Shown here in pieces: positions 18,970 to 26,578 of a stretch of 64,000 bases of DNA. A program made the position numbers and the translations under genes. Position 1 is the first letter of the stretch. Each line of letters starts with the position of its first letter. Source of the DNA: Vagococcus acidifermentans (GTDB lineage: Bacteria > Bacillota > Bacilli > Lactobacillales > Vagococcaceae); the NCBI RefSeq assembly GCF_003987655.1, contig NZ_NGKC01000003.1, positions 62,001 through 126,000 of the forward strand. Reading direction: 5' to 3'. The notes under the pieces were generated by a model. The model was given only the letters and a program-made list of their open reading frames with translations, was not told where the DNA came from and ran no database searches.

Positions 18970-19773
18970 ATGAAGCTGCTGATTATAAATGCAGATGATT
19001 TTGGGTATTCCCCGGGTGTGAATAGCGGGATTATTTACAGCCACCAGCACGGCATCCTAACTTCTGCGACATTGATGGCGAATATGCCCGGGACGCAAGA
19101 AGCAGTTGCTCTGGCGAAGCAGCATCCCGATTTGGGTATCGGTGCCCATCTGACTTTAACTGCTGGCCGGCCTGTGATTAAAGAACTGGGAACGTTGACA
19201 GACGATGACGGCAATTTTTTCAAATTACCCTCTTATCACGAAAAACGTCCGCTTTACCGGGAGGAAGAGATTTTTATCGAGTGGTGTGCCCAAATTGATT
19301 ATTTGATGCGTCAAGGCCTGACGTTGACCCATTTGGATTCGCATCATCATGTACATTCATTTCCCGAAAATCAGCTGATTGCCCGAGCTGTCTCTGAGAG
19401 ATACGGCTTGCCGTTTCGAAACAGTCGAGGTGCTGAAAAAAAAGCAGTTGTCCCAGCAAATTACAGAAATGACATCTGTGTGGATATGATGAATACTGAG
19501 ATGATCCGTTCACTTGACCGCGCTTATACAGTGGATAAAGAGGCTTGCTTGGCAGAATTAAGCCAAACATTCAATGCCATTGCGGATTACGAAACCGTTG
19601 AAGCGATGGTTCATCCAGCTTTTGTCGATGAAACATTGTATTACCAGTCGTCGTTCCATCTTCAAAGAATGCGTGAAGTAGAAATTTTAGTTGCTCCAGA
19701 AGTCAGGAATATGCTTGAGATGTTAGGGTATCAATTTGTTCATTACGGTTTTTTTAATTTTAAGGGGGGATGA
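18970..19773 (+). CDS. chbG: ChbG/YdjC-family carbohydrate deacetylase
   Basis: A 267-residue protein beginning KLLIINADDFGYS, whose Asp pair is part of the metal site of this family. The metal-binding His residues lie in GIGAHLTLTAGRP and in THLDSHHHVHSF. ChbG removes the acetyl group of phosphorylated N,N'-diacetylchitobiose or similar sugars, making the product acceptable to the GH4 glycosidase and to the regulator. GAAAGGAGCGGCGGT provides the ribosome site. It is separated by 3 bp from the PTS gene, so they share a transcript. The combination of deacetylase, PTS and GH4 enzyme mirrors the enterobacterial chb operon, but the PTS class differs. Confidence 0.9.
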   Translation: MKLLIINADDFGYSPGVNSGIIYSHQHGILTSATLMANMPGTQEAVALAKQHPDLGIGAHLTLTAGRPVIKELGTLTDDDGNFFKLPSYHEKRPLYREEEIFIEWCAQIDYLMRQGLTLTHLDSHHHVHSFPENQLIARAVSERYGLPFRNSRGAEKKAVVPANYRNDICVDMMNTEMIRSLDRAYTVDKEACLAELSQTFNAIADYETVEAMVHPAFVDETLYYQSSFHLQRMREVEILVAPEVRNMLEMLGYQFVHYGFFNFKGG

Positions 19774-19776
19774 TAG

Positions 19777-21198
19777 ATGCGGAGATTTATAACAACAAGC
19801 AAGATCCAGCTGTCAAAGTTAGGACAGGCGATGCTTATTCCAATCGTAGCGCTGCCTGTTGCAGGTTTGCTGTTTCGTTTCGGTCAAGACGACTTGTTCG
19901 GTTCGATGGTCATGCAGCTTGCTGCAAATGTGATTTTTGGTCAAATGCCGCTGCTGTTCACAGTCGGGATGATATTAGCTTACACAAAAACGAAAGATAA
20001 AGCAATTCCGCTTTTGGCAGGTGTTCTGTCGATAATGGTGTTCAAAGATGCCCTTGTTTATTTTAACCCATCAACTTCAATGGGAGTTTTTGCCGGAATC
20101 GTGACAGGCGGCGTTATCGCTTATTTGTTTGATAAAAGCAGATTTTGGAAAATACCAACGGCCTTTAGTTTGTTCGGCGGGGAAAAGCTGATTTTGACCA
20201 TTGGGCCAATCGTGATGGTGCCGTTGGCGTGGGTGTTCAGTGTGATTTGGCCGCCGATGGAAGCAGGCTTGAACGGATTTGCTTTATGGCTTGGGACAGC
20301 CGGGATGATTGGCGTATTTCTCTTCGGTTTTTTAAACCGTCTGCTCATTCCGACAGGCTTGCATCATGTGCTGAATGCGTATATTTTTTATGAGCTAGGT
20401 ACTTATGTGCCAAAAGGTGGCAAAGAGGTCCATGGTGAAGTGGCACGCTTTTTAGGCGGCGACCCCACAGCCGGGACATTTATGAGCATGTTTTTTGTCA
20501 TTATGCTATTTGGCATATCCGGTGCGGCGGCTGCCATTATCAGTTGTGCAGATGAGGAAAAGAAAAAAGCGACACGGGGATTGCTTTCCTCAGGGGCATT
20601 AACAGCATTTCTTGCCGGTACCACTGAGCCTGTTGAATTTACATTTATGTTTGCCAGCCCGCTGCTGTATGTCATCCACTCGCTTTATACCGGCTTGGCA
20701 GGCGCCATTTTATATGTGACAGGCACAAAAATAGGATTCACATTCGGCTTTAACATCTTTGATTTGGTATTAAACTGGAAAATCGGTACGAATGTCCACT
20801 GGATACCAATTGTCGGTGTTTGTTATTTCGCATTGTATTTTTTCAGTTTCCGCTTGCTTATTTTGAAGAATGACATAAAAACACCGGGCAGACGCGATTT
20901 TTTAGAAACAGCGGAAAAAAATGAGGCAGAACTTAATTTTTCACTGGCAAGTAAAGACTATGATTATTTGGCCAAAAAAATATTGCAGCATATCAGCGGT
21001 ACAGAAAATGTGGTGGATGTGACGAACTGCGCCACAAGATTACGTTTGGAGTTGGATGACACTGACAAGGCCGATGTGGATAAATTGAAACAGCTGAATG
21101 TATTAGGCGTCGTTAAACTAAACAAGAAGAATTTGCAAATCATTATCGGTCCAGAAGTGTCGCATGTGATAAGAAGTTTTGAAGCAATGTTAAACTAA
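19777..21198 (+). CDS. PTS EIICB permease of the glucose/N-acetylglucosamine/alpha-glucoside superfamily
   Basis: A 473-residue membrane protein with an N-terminal EIIC domain and a C-terminal EIIB domain. EIIC marks are LIPIVALPVAGLLFRFG, GLHHVLNAY and GTTEPVEFTFMF, the substrate-loop motif of this superfamily. EIIB carries VTNCATRLRLEL, with the phosphorylated Cys at about residue 418. No EIIA domain is present, so phosphate must come from an EIIA encoded elsewhere. The substrate is probably an alpha-glucoside or an amino-sugar disaccharide, judging from the GH4 gene and chbG on either side. Start at 19777 after GGGGGGATG. Confidence 0.92.
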   Translation: MRRFITTSKIQLSKLGQAMLIPIVALPVAGLLFRFGQDDLFGSMVMQLAANVIFGQMPLLFTVGMILAYTKTKDKAIPLLAGVLSIMVFKDALVYFNPSTSMGVFAGIVTGGVIAYLFDKSRFWKIPTAFSLFGGEKLILTIGPIVMVPLAWVFSVIWPPMEAGLNGFALWLGTAGMIGVFLFGFLNRLLIPTGLHHVLNAYIFYELGTYVPKGGKEVHGEVARFLGGDPTAGTFMSMFFVIMLFGISGAAAAIISCADEEKKKATRGLLSSGALTAFLAGTTEPVEFTFMFASPLLYVIHSLYTGLAGAILYVTGTKIGFTFGFNIFDLVLNWKIGTNVHWIPIVGVCYFALYFFSFRLLILKNDIKTPGRRDFLETAEKNEAELNFSLASKDYDYLAKKILQHISGTENVVDVTNCATRLRLELDDTDKADVDKLKQLNVLGVVKLNKKNLQIIIGPEVSHVIRSFEAMLN

Positions 21199-21227
21199 AA
21201 AGAACTAAATCGGAGGAATCTCACACA

Positions 21228-22028
21228 ATGGGTAATAAATTTGTCATGGTCGGCGGCGGCTCCACACAATCACCAGGTATATTAGAAGTGTTGCGGCAAC
21301 GTGCCGGGGAGCTCGCACTTACAGAACTGGTTTTATACGATATTGATGAGGAACGTGTGTCGTTGTTAGGGCAATACACCGAAATGTATTACAGAGAATC
21401 GGGGTCAAATGTCACTGTTTCATACACAACAAACATTGACAAAGCACTCATAGGCGCAGACTTCCTGTTTATGCAAATTCGTCCGGGTCTGAACAAGCAA
21501 CGGGCAATTGATGAAAAAATATGTCTGAGCCACGGCGTGGTCGGACAGGAAACATGTGGACTGGGCGGATTTTCATTTGCGCTGCGGGTCATTCCGGCTG
21601 TTGTTGAGATTATGACAAAAGTCAAAGAACTGTGCCCGGATGCATGGATTCTAAATTACACTAACCCCGAAGCCATTTTATCAGAAGCGATCTACCATGT
21701 TTTTCCTGAGGCGAAGTGTTTATGTATTTGCGATATGCCGATTTCAATAGAAGGAGCTATTGCCAAATATTTTAACAAAGATTTGCGGCAGCTGATATTC
21801 AAGTACTTCGGATTGAATCATTTTGGCTGGTGGACGGCCATCATAGATGAGAAGGGACAGGATTTATTGCCGCTTCTCAGAGAGGACGTTCTTTCAGGGG
21901 AAATCGACACCTTGTTGATGTCGAATGAAGACACAAAAGAAGACCAATACTGGATTGACACGTACAAACAAATGATAAAGCTCTTCAAACGTTTTCCGGC
22001 TTTCTTTCCTAACTGCTATTTGCAATAG
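21228..22028 (+). CDS. GH4 6-phospho-alpha-glucosidase, N-terminal part up to an in-frame amber codon
   Basis: The 266-residue product contains the NAD-binding start (KFVMVGGGSTQSPG), VVGQETCGLGGFS, and the catalytic block with NYTNPEAI, CICDMP and GLNHFGWW. Family 4 enzymes use NAD+ and a divalent metal bound by Cys and His in these motifs; the CDMP block is typical of 6-phospho-alpha-glucosidases (GlvA/MalH group), so hydrolysis of a phosphorylated alpha-glucoside is likely. The frame stops at TAG 22026-22028 after CYLQ and continues in the same frame with YLTPDE. A single change from TAT or TAC would restore about 441 residues, the normal length. Start at 21228 follows CGGAGG. Confidence 0.88.
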   Translation: MGNKFVMVGGGSTQSPGILEVLRQRAGELALTELVLYDIDEERVSLLGQYTEMYYRESGSNVTVSYTTNIDKALIGADFLFMQIRPGLNKQRAIDEKICLSHGVVGQETCGLGGFSFALRVIPAVVEIMTKVKELCPDAWILNYTNPEAILSEAIYHVFPEAKCLCICDMPISIEGAIAKYFNKDLRQLIFKYFGLNHFGWWTAIIDEKGQDLLPLLREDVLSGEIDTLLMSNEDTKEDQYWIDTYKQMIKLFKRFPAFFPNCYLQ

Positions 22029-22553
22029 TATTTAACGCCGGACGAAATGGTCGCCCACGACGACCTGTCGTTTACGCGCGGCGATTTTGTTGTCAACGGC
22101 CGTGAAACATCTATTTATAATGAATGCCGGCGGGTCATTGCTGACGGCAGTGCCAAAGATTCCAGCCTGCATGCCGGTGTACACGGCAACTACATTGTAG
22201 ATATTTGTCATGCTATCATCCATGATACACGTGAACGGTTTACAGTAAACATCACAAATAATGGCAGTATTTCCAACTTTGACCCAAAAGCGGTTGTTGA
22301 AATACCCGCATACGTTGGTGCGAGCGGAGCGGAGCCCGTCGTGATAGGTGAAATCCCAACTTTCCAAAAAGGATTGATGGACATGCAAAAAGCGTATGAA
22401 AAATTGACTGTCCAAGCCGCATTGACAGGATCTTACCAAACAGCATTAGAAGCGGTTTTACTCAATAAAACCATTCCTAATTTGACCGTTGGAAAAGCTG
22501 TGCTGGATGATTTGTATGCGGCTAACAAGGAGTATTGGCCGGAGTTGGTGTAG
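22029..22553 (+). pseudogene. GH4 6-phospho-alpha-glucosidase, C-terminal part
   Basis: Same reading frame as the upstream part, directly after the amber codon. It carries the remaining fold of GH4 (SSLHAGVHGNYIVDI, the NNGSISNFDPKAVVEIPAYV block that is strongly conserved in the family, and a C-terminal helical end). A restart at ATG 22047 is possible, but no ribosome site is seen and the piece alone lacks the NAD and metal sites. Together with the first part this looks like a recently inactivated gene. Confidence 0.85.
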
Positions 22554-22607
22554 GTGAGGATGGAATAGGTTTTGATTTTCCCGCAACAGCAAATAATATG
22601 TCATTTA

Positions 22608-22696
22608 AAAGAGACCGTGCGTCTTGTACCGACTCCCGAAAGTTAGAACAAAAAACTAACTTTTGGGGTCGGTGCATATAGCACGGTCTCTTTTTT
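22608..22696. terminator. Large bidirectional terminator hairpin
   Basis: The outer stem AAAGAGACCGTGC / GCACGGTCTCTTT encloses an inner stem (TACCGACTCC... with ...GGGGTCGGTGCA, and AGTTAG / CTAACT). A run of six T follows on the plus strand and A-rich sequence precedes it. It stands between the convergent GH4 and DeoR-family genes and can serve both. Confidence 0.88.
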
Positions 22697-22703
22697 ATGA
22701 AAT

Positions 22704-23453
22704 TTAATCAATCAACAACAATTTTTTTTTGTTATATTCTTTACGTACTTTTTCCGGTATATTCTCTGAAATGAGAAAACTTAAATCATCTACCGGTCCG
22801 ACAATAGCATAGCTGACTGTGCCAAATTTATCATTGGTAATCATGCCGAGTACTTCTGTTGAAACTTTGGCCATTTGCTGTTTTATTTCGGCTTCATGCA
22901 TTGTTGGCACGCTTGTTCCTGCCTCTATATCAATATTATAAATTCCCATAATATAGAGGTCGGCACGTATATTTTGCAGGAATTTATATGTTTCCACACC
23001 TAAATTTATCATTGATTGTTTATACAGAGTCCCACCGATATTAATGACTTCTATATGGGCGTGTTGAGAAAGTTCTACCGCAATAGGAGGACTATTAGTA
23101 ATAACAGTCGCATGGAAATCAAGAGGAATTTCTTTGACAAGCGCAAGGTTGGTTGTACTACCATCTATAATAATGACAGAATTTTCTTTCAAAAAAGGCA
23201 ATGCTTTGTGGGCAAGTGCTTTTTTTCTTTCCATGTTCAGGTTTTCTCGATAAGCAAAATCAGTAATTGGCGGACCGACTCTTAGGGCACCGCTATGCAC
23301 TCTCTTCAAAAGCTTCTGACTATCTAATTCCTTTAAATCTCGTCGGATAGTATCTTCAGAAACATTAAAACGATTGCTAAGATCACTCGCAATCACTTTT
23401 TGTTCTATGTTTAAAATATCAATAATTTTTTGTTGTCTTTCTTCCTTTAACAT
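22704..23453 (-). CDS. DeoR-family sugar-operon regulator
   Basis: A 249-residue repressor with an N-terminal winged helix-turn-helix (VIASDLSNRFNVSEDTIRRDL, residues about 18-38) and a C-terminal DeoRC effector domain (IIIDGSTTNLALVKEI, then VETYKFLQNIRADLYIMGIYNID). It lies divergently from the hexitol-type operon at 23692 and is probably its repressor, with a phosphorylated sugar as inducer. ATG at 23453; upstream sequence shares the operator-like repeats described next. Confidence 0.9.
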   Translation of the reverse strand: MLKEERQQKIIDILNIEQKVIASDLSNRFNVSEDTIRRDLKELDSQKLLKRVHSGALRVGPPITDFAYRENLNMERKKALAHKALPFLKENSVIIIDGSTTNLALVKEIPLDFHATVITNSPPIAVELSQHAHIEVINIGGTLYKQSMINLGVETYKFLQNIRADLYIMGIYNIDIEAGTSVPTMHEAEIKQQMAKVSTEVLGMITNDKFGTVSYAIVGPVDDLSFLISENIPEKVRKEYNKKKLLLID

Positions 23454-23529
23454 TTGATACTCCTTAAGTTTTATATTTATTTAAATTTTCTCATGTGTGC
23501 ACCTTTATGTCAACAAAACTCCACTGAAT

Positions 23530-23602
23530 GCGCATAAAAGCGCAAATGCAATCAATTAATATGCATGTTTGTGTTGACTTTTGCGCGCATAACGATTACA
23601 AT
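23530..23602 (+). promoter_or_regulatory. Promoter of the hexitol-type operon with repeated operator motif
   Basis: TTGACT (23574-23579), a 17-base spacer and TACAAT (23597-23602) form a good promoter. The octamer GCGCATAA occurs at 23530-23537 and again at 23585-23592, the second copy inside the spacer. GCGCAAA (23540-23546) is the complement of TTTGCGC (23580-23586). Such phased repeats, one in the promoter and one about 55 bp upstream, suit a DeoR-type repressor that loops DNA. Confidence 0.68.
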
Positions 23603-23691
23603 AGATGTGAGATTAGGAATTATCAACACTAGCAGTACTAAAACTTGCTAAGATATCATGATATTTCCAAAAAAAGTTGGGAGTTGAATTT

Positions 23692-24402
23692 ATGGAAAGA
23701 GTAGTAAGATTGTCGCCATCAATCATGTGTGCTGATTTGGTTAATTTAGAGAAAGGGATAAAGGAACTGTCAAAAGCTGGCTTGGATACGCTGCATATCG
23801 ATGTGATAGACGGCAGCTTTAGTCCCAGCATGCCTTTAGGAATTGAAACAATCAAGCGGATGCGTGAAGTTACTGATATGAACTTTGATATACATATCAT
23901 GGCTCATGACAACGAATTTTTCATTCAAGAAATGTTAAAAATCGGGGTTGAGAATATAACATTTCATTATGAAACTAGCCTGCATGTGGACAGACATATT
24001 CAATTGATCCGAAAATCGGGTAGTAAAGTCGGTGTGGCATTAAATCCCTCTACTTCGTTATCTACATTAGATTATGTTTTGCCGGAAGTTGATATGATTT
24101 GTTTAATGTTGATCAATCCAGGATTTGCAACTAATAAGAATGAAAAACAAGTGCCTTATGCAACAAGAAAAATTAGGGAGTTAAAACAGATGATTGAAGC
24201 AGTAAATCCGTCAGCATCACTACAAGTTGATGGGCGTGTTTCATTAGACAGTATTCCGCAGTTAGTTGAAGCAGGTGCGGATAATTTAGTACTTGGCAGT
24301 ACTAGTCTATTCATTCCTGGGAATAGTTTGGAAGTGAATAAACTAAATGTTGAAAGAGCGGTTATTAAGGGAATTGAGACGGTGAATAATCATGTCATTT
24401 AG
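23692..24402 (+). CDS. Ribulose/allulose-phosphate 3-epimerase family protein
   Basis: About 236 residues from the ATG at 23692, with GGGAG eight bases upstream. Family marks are LSPSIMCADL, LHIDVIDGSFSPS (metal-binding His and catalytic Asp), MLINPGF and the phosphate-binding LQVDGR...GADNLVLGSTS. The MAHD and INPGFAT segments differ from the usual HLMV and VNPGFGGQ of housekeeping Rpe, so this is a divergent paralogue. It may act on ribulose-5-phosphate or on a hexulose-6-phosphate, as AlsE does. It is first in the operon and overlaps the next gene by 11 bp. Confidence 0.85.
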   Translation: MERVVRLSPSIMCADLVNLEKGIKELSKAGLDTLHIDVIDGSFSPSMPLGIETIKRMREVTDMNFDIHIMAHDNEFFIQEMLKIGVENITFHYETSLHVDRHIQLIRKSGSKVGVALNPSTSLSTLDYVLPEVDMICLMLINPGFATNKNEKQVPYATRKIRELKQMIEAVNPSASLQVDGRVSLDSIPQLVEAGADNLVLGSTSLFIPGNSLEVNKLNVERAVIKGIETVNNHVI

Positions 24403-24949
24403 AAAATCTGAAAGAAAAATCATACAGGAAATAGAAACGACATTAGGCAATATATCAGAAAAACAAGTAGCTCAATTGGTTCAGTCAATTCAAAAAGCTG
24501 ATAAGGTTTTTTTTATTGGTGTAGGAAGAGTACTGTTATCATTGGAAGGAATCGCCAAGCGCTTGGCACATTTGGGTATTCAGACAGTAGTTGTCGGACA
24601 AATTACTGAACCAGCAATAACAGAAAAAGATTTGTTGATTGTAGGATCAGGAAGCGGAGAAAGTGCTTTTCCTTTAATTATTGCTGAAAAAGCAAAGTCT
24701 TTCCATGCAAAGGTAGCGCATATTGGCTCTAATCCAGAGAGTTCCATGAGAAAGTATTCGGATGTGTTTGTAAGAATACCTGTCCAGACAAAATTAAATC
24801 TACCAGGAGAGGTTCCATCTATTCAGCCAATGACTAGCTTGTTTGAACAAAGTTTATTGTTGTTAGGTGATGCGATTGCACTTTCATTGATAGAAGAGAA
24901 CAACATAGACATGATGGGCTTATGGAAATACCATGCTAATTTGGAGTAG
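24392..24949 (+). CDS. SIS-domain sugar-phosphate isomerase (6-phospho-3-hexuloisomerase-like)
   Basis: A 185-residue single SIS domain, the size of HxlB (6-phospho-3-hexuloisomerase). Marks are FFIGVGRVLLSLEG, LLIVGSGSGESAF and, near the end, MTSLFEQSLLLLGDAIA. HxlB converts arabino-3-hexulose-6-phosphate to fructose-6-phosphate. In this operon there is no formaldehyde-fixing synthase; the preceding epimerase-like protein is not a clear hexulose-phosphate synthase. The gene may therefore isomerise an unusual ketose phosphate made by the downstream dehydrogenase. Translational coupling with the overlapping upstream gene is likely. Confidence 0.82.
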   Translation: MSFRKSERKIIQEIETTLGNISEKQVAQLVQSIQKADKVFFIGVGRVLLSLEGIAKRLAHLGIQTVVVGQITEPAITEKDLLIVGSGSGESAFPLIIAEKAKSFHAKVAHIGSNPESSMRKYSDVFVRIPVQTKLNLPGEVPSIQPMTSLFEQSLLLLGDAIALSLIEENNIDMMGLWKYHANLE

Positions 24950-24957
24950 GTGATTTG

Positions 24958-26136
24958 ATGAAAGCAGTACATTTTGGAGCTGGAAATATTGGACGCGGTT
25001 TAATCGGACAAGTGCTGCATAATAATGATTTTGAAATTTGTTTTGTGGATACATTTTATCCGATTGTCGAACAGTTAAATCAGGATAACGGGTATTGGGT
25101 AGAATATATCAATAAAAATCGAACAACAGTTTTTATTGACCAAATTCATGCAATTTGTATTAATGATTTACAGCAGCTAATAAAAGAAATTCAAACAGCA
25201 GATTTGATTACCACATCAGTAGGTGTTAATAATTTAGAAAAAATAGCACCAGCTATGACTGAAGCATTAAAAAAACGGTTCGAACAAAATGTAAAACCAA
25301 TCAATATCTTGGCTAATGAGAACGTTATCAATGCAAGCACATTATTGAAAAGAGCAGTGTATCAGGAATTAGACAAAATATCAAGACAACTTTTTGATAC
25401 ATACGTTTCTTTTGTGGACACGTCAATTGATCGTCAAGCTTTGTCCAAGGAAGAAACAGCTAAAAGTATTGCGGTGGTCGAACCTTATTATGAATGGATA
25501 ATTAATAAATCACAATGGCATCCTAATGTAGACTTTGAGTTAAAAGATGTCACGTACGTTTCAGAAATGGAACCTTATATAGAGAGAAAACTTTTTATCG
25601 TGAATGCTGCCCATGCAGCCTTTGCTTATCTAGGAGCACTATTTGATTGCCAGACTATTCAAGAAGTTATGGAAATTCCTGATATTCTGAACATCGTTCG
25701 CGGATTTTTAACAGAGAATCAAGAGTATTTTGTGAAAAAGTATCAAATCAATCAACAGGAATTAGAAAGATTTATTGAGAACACTTTAATGCGTCAGGGA
25801 AATCCACAATTGGAAGACTCTATAGAGCGCGTCGGCCGTTCCCCGCTTAGGAAACTTAGTACTGATGACCGTTTAGTCGGTCCTGTGAAAAAACTTGCTA
25901 ATTTAGGGATATCGCATGTAAATGGTGTGAAAGTCATTGCAGCAGCATATCTCTATAGTAATCCCAAAGACGAAGAAGCTCTAGCATTACAGCAACTTTT
26001 GAGGGAACAATCGGCTCTCAGTGTGATTTCTAATGTTTCAGGACTAGAAGGTACGTTGTTGGAGGAAGTTGAAGCTATGTATGAACAAATTAAAAAGAAT
26101 AAAGAATTGATATTTCAAGGAGGCGGAAATGCTTAA
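24958..26136 (+). CDS. mtlD: Mannitol-1-phosphate 5-dehydrogenase-like polyol-phosphate dehydrogenase
   Basis: A 392-residue member of the long-chain polyol dehydrogenases. It begins KAVHFGAGNIGRGLIG, the NAD-binding loop of MtlD. The catalytic region has NENVINAS, VDTSIDRQA and KLFIVNAAHAAFAYLG, with SPLRKLSTDDRLVGP later. The ATG at 24958 follows AGGTGA; a TTG three bases earlier is in frame. MtlD oxidises mannitol-1-phosphate to fructose-6-phosphate. The odd partners in this operon (epimerase and hexuloisomerase) raise the chance that the true substrate is another hexitol or pentitol phosphate. Overlaps the next gene by 8 bp. Confidence 0.88.
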   Translation: MKAVHFGAGNIGRGLIGQVLHNNDFEICFVDTFYPIVEQLNQDNGYWVEYINKNRTTVFIDQIHAICINDLQQLIKEIQTADLITTSVGVNNLEKIAPAMTEALKKRFEQNVKPINILANENVINASTLLKRAVYQELDKISRQLFDTYVSFVDTSIDRQALSKEETAKSIAVVEPYYEWIINKSQWHPNVDFELKDVTYVSEMEPYIERKLFIVNAAHAAFAYLGALFDCQTIQEVMEIPDILNIVRGFLTENQEYFVKKYQINQQELERFIENTLMRQGNPQLEDSIERVGRSPLRKLSTDDRLVGPVKKLANLGISHVNGVKVIAAAYLYSNPKDEEALALQQLLREQSALSVISNVSGLEGTLLEEVEAMYEQIKKNKELIFQGGGNA

Positions 26137-26563
26137 AGAATATCTTGCAGGAAATAGCCTTTTTATTTCGCATGTCCCTGATTGGCAACAAGCAATCAGG
26201 ATGGCTGCACAGCCATTGTTAGAAAAAGGGATTATTACGAATGAATATATTGATGCGATGATTCAAAATGTGTTGGATAACGGTAACTACATTATTATTT
26301 TGCCTAAAGTAGCTATGCCTCATGCACGTTCAGAATATGGCAGTAAAGGAGTTGGTATGAGTTTTCTACGTTTGTTAGAACCTGTCATGTTTCCAAAAAA
26401 TGAACCGGTTGAGTTATTTTTTGTTCTTGCATCAAACACACCCGAAGGGCACTTGGAATTATTAGCAGATTTAGCGGAAGCTTTGAGTGATTCAGAAGTA
26501 TATGAAACTTTGCTGGAAATTGAAACGGAGGAAGAATTACTAACTATTTTTGATAAAAAATAA
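26129..26563 (+). CDS. PTS EIIA of the mannitol/fructose class
   Basis: A 144-residue cytoplasmic EIIA. The active-site His sits in VAMPHARSE at about residue 65, and the fold shows ELFFVLASNTPEGHLELL. It passes phosphate from HPr to the EIIB domain of the permease encoded next. GGAGG lies seven bases before the ATG at 26129. Confidence 0.92.
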   Translation: MLKEYLAGNSLFISHVPDWQQAIRMAAQPLLEKGIITNEYIDAMIQNVLDNGNYIIILPKVAMPHARSEYGSKGVGMSFLRLLEPVMFPKNEPVELFFVLASNTPEGHLELLADLAEALSDSEVYETLLEIETEEELLTIFDKK

Positions 26564-26578
26564 AAAGGAGAGAAAAAC

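Noticed and set aside
22032-22439. Minus-strand frame of 135 codons inside the GH4 gene
   Set aside because: Shadow of the conserved GH4 frame; no start signal.
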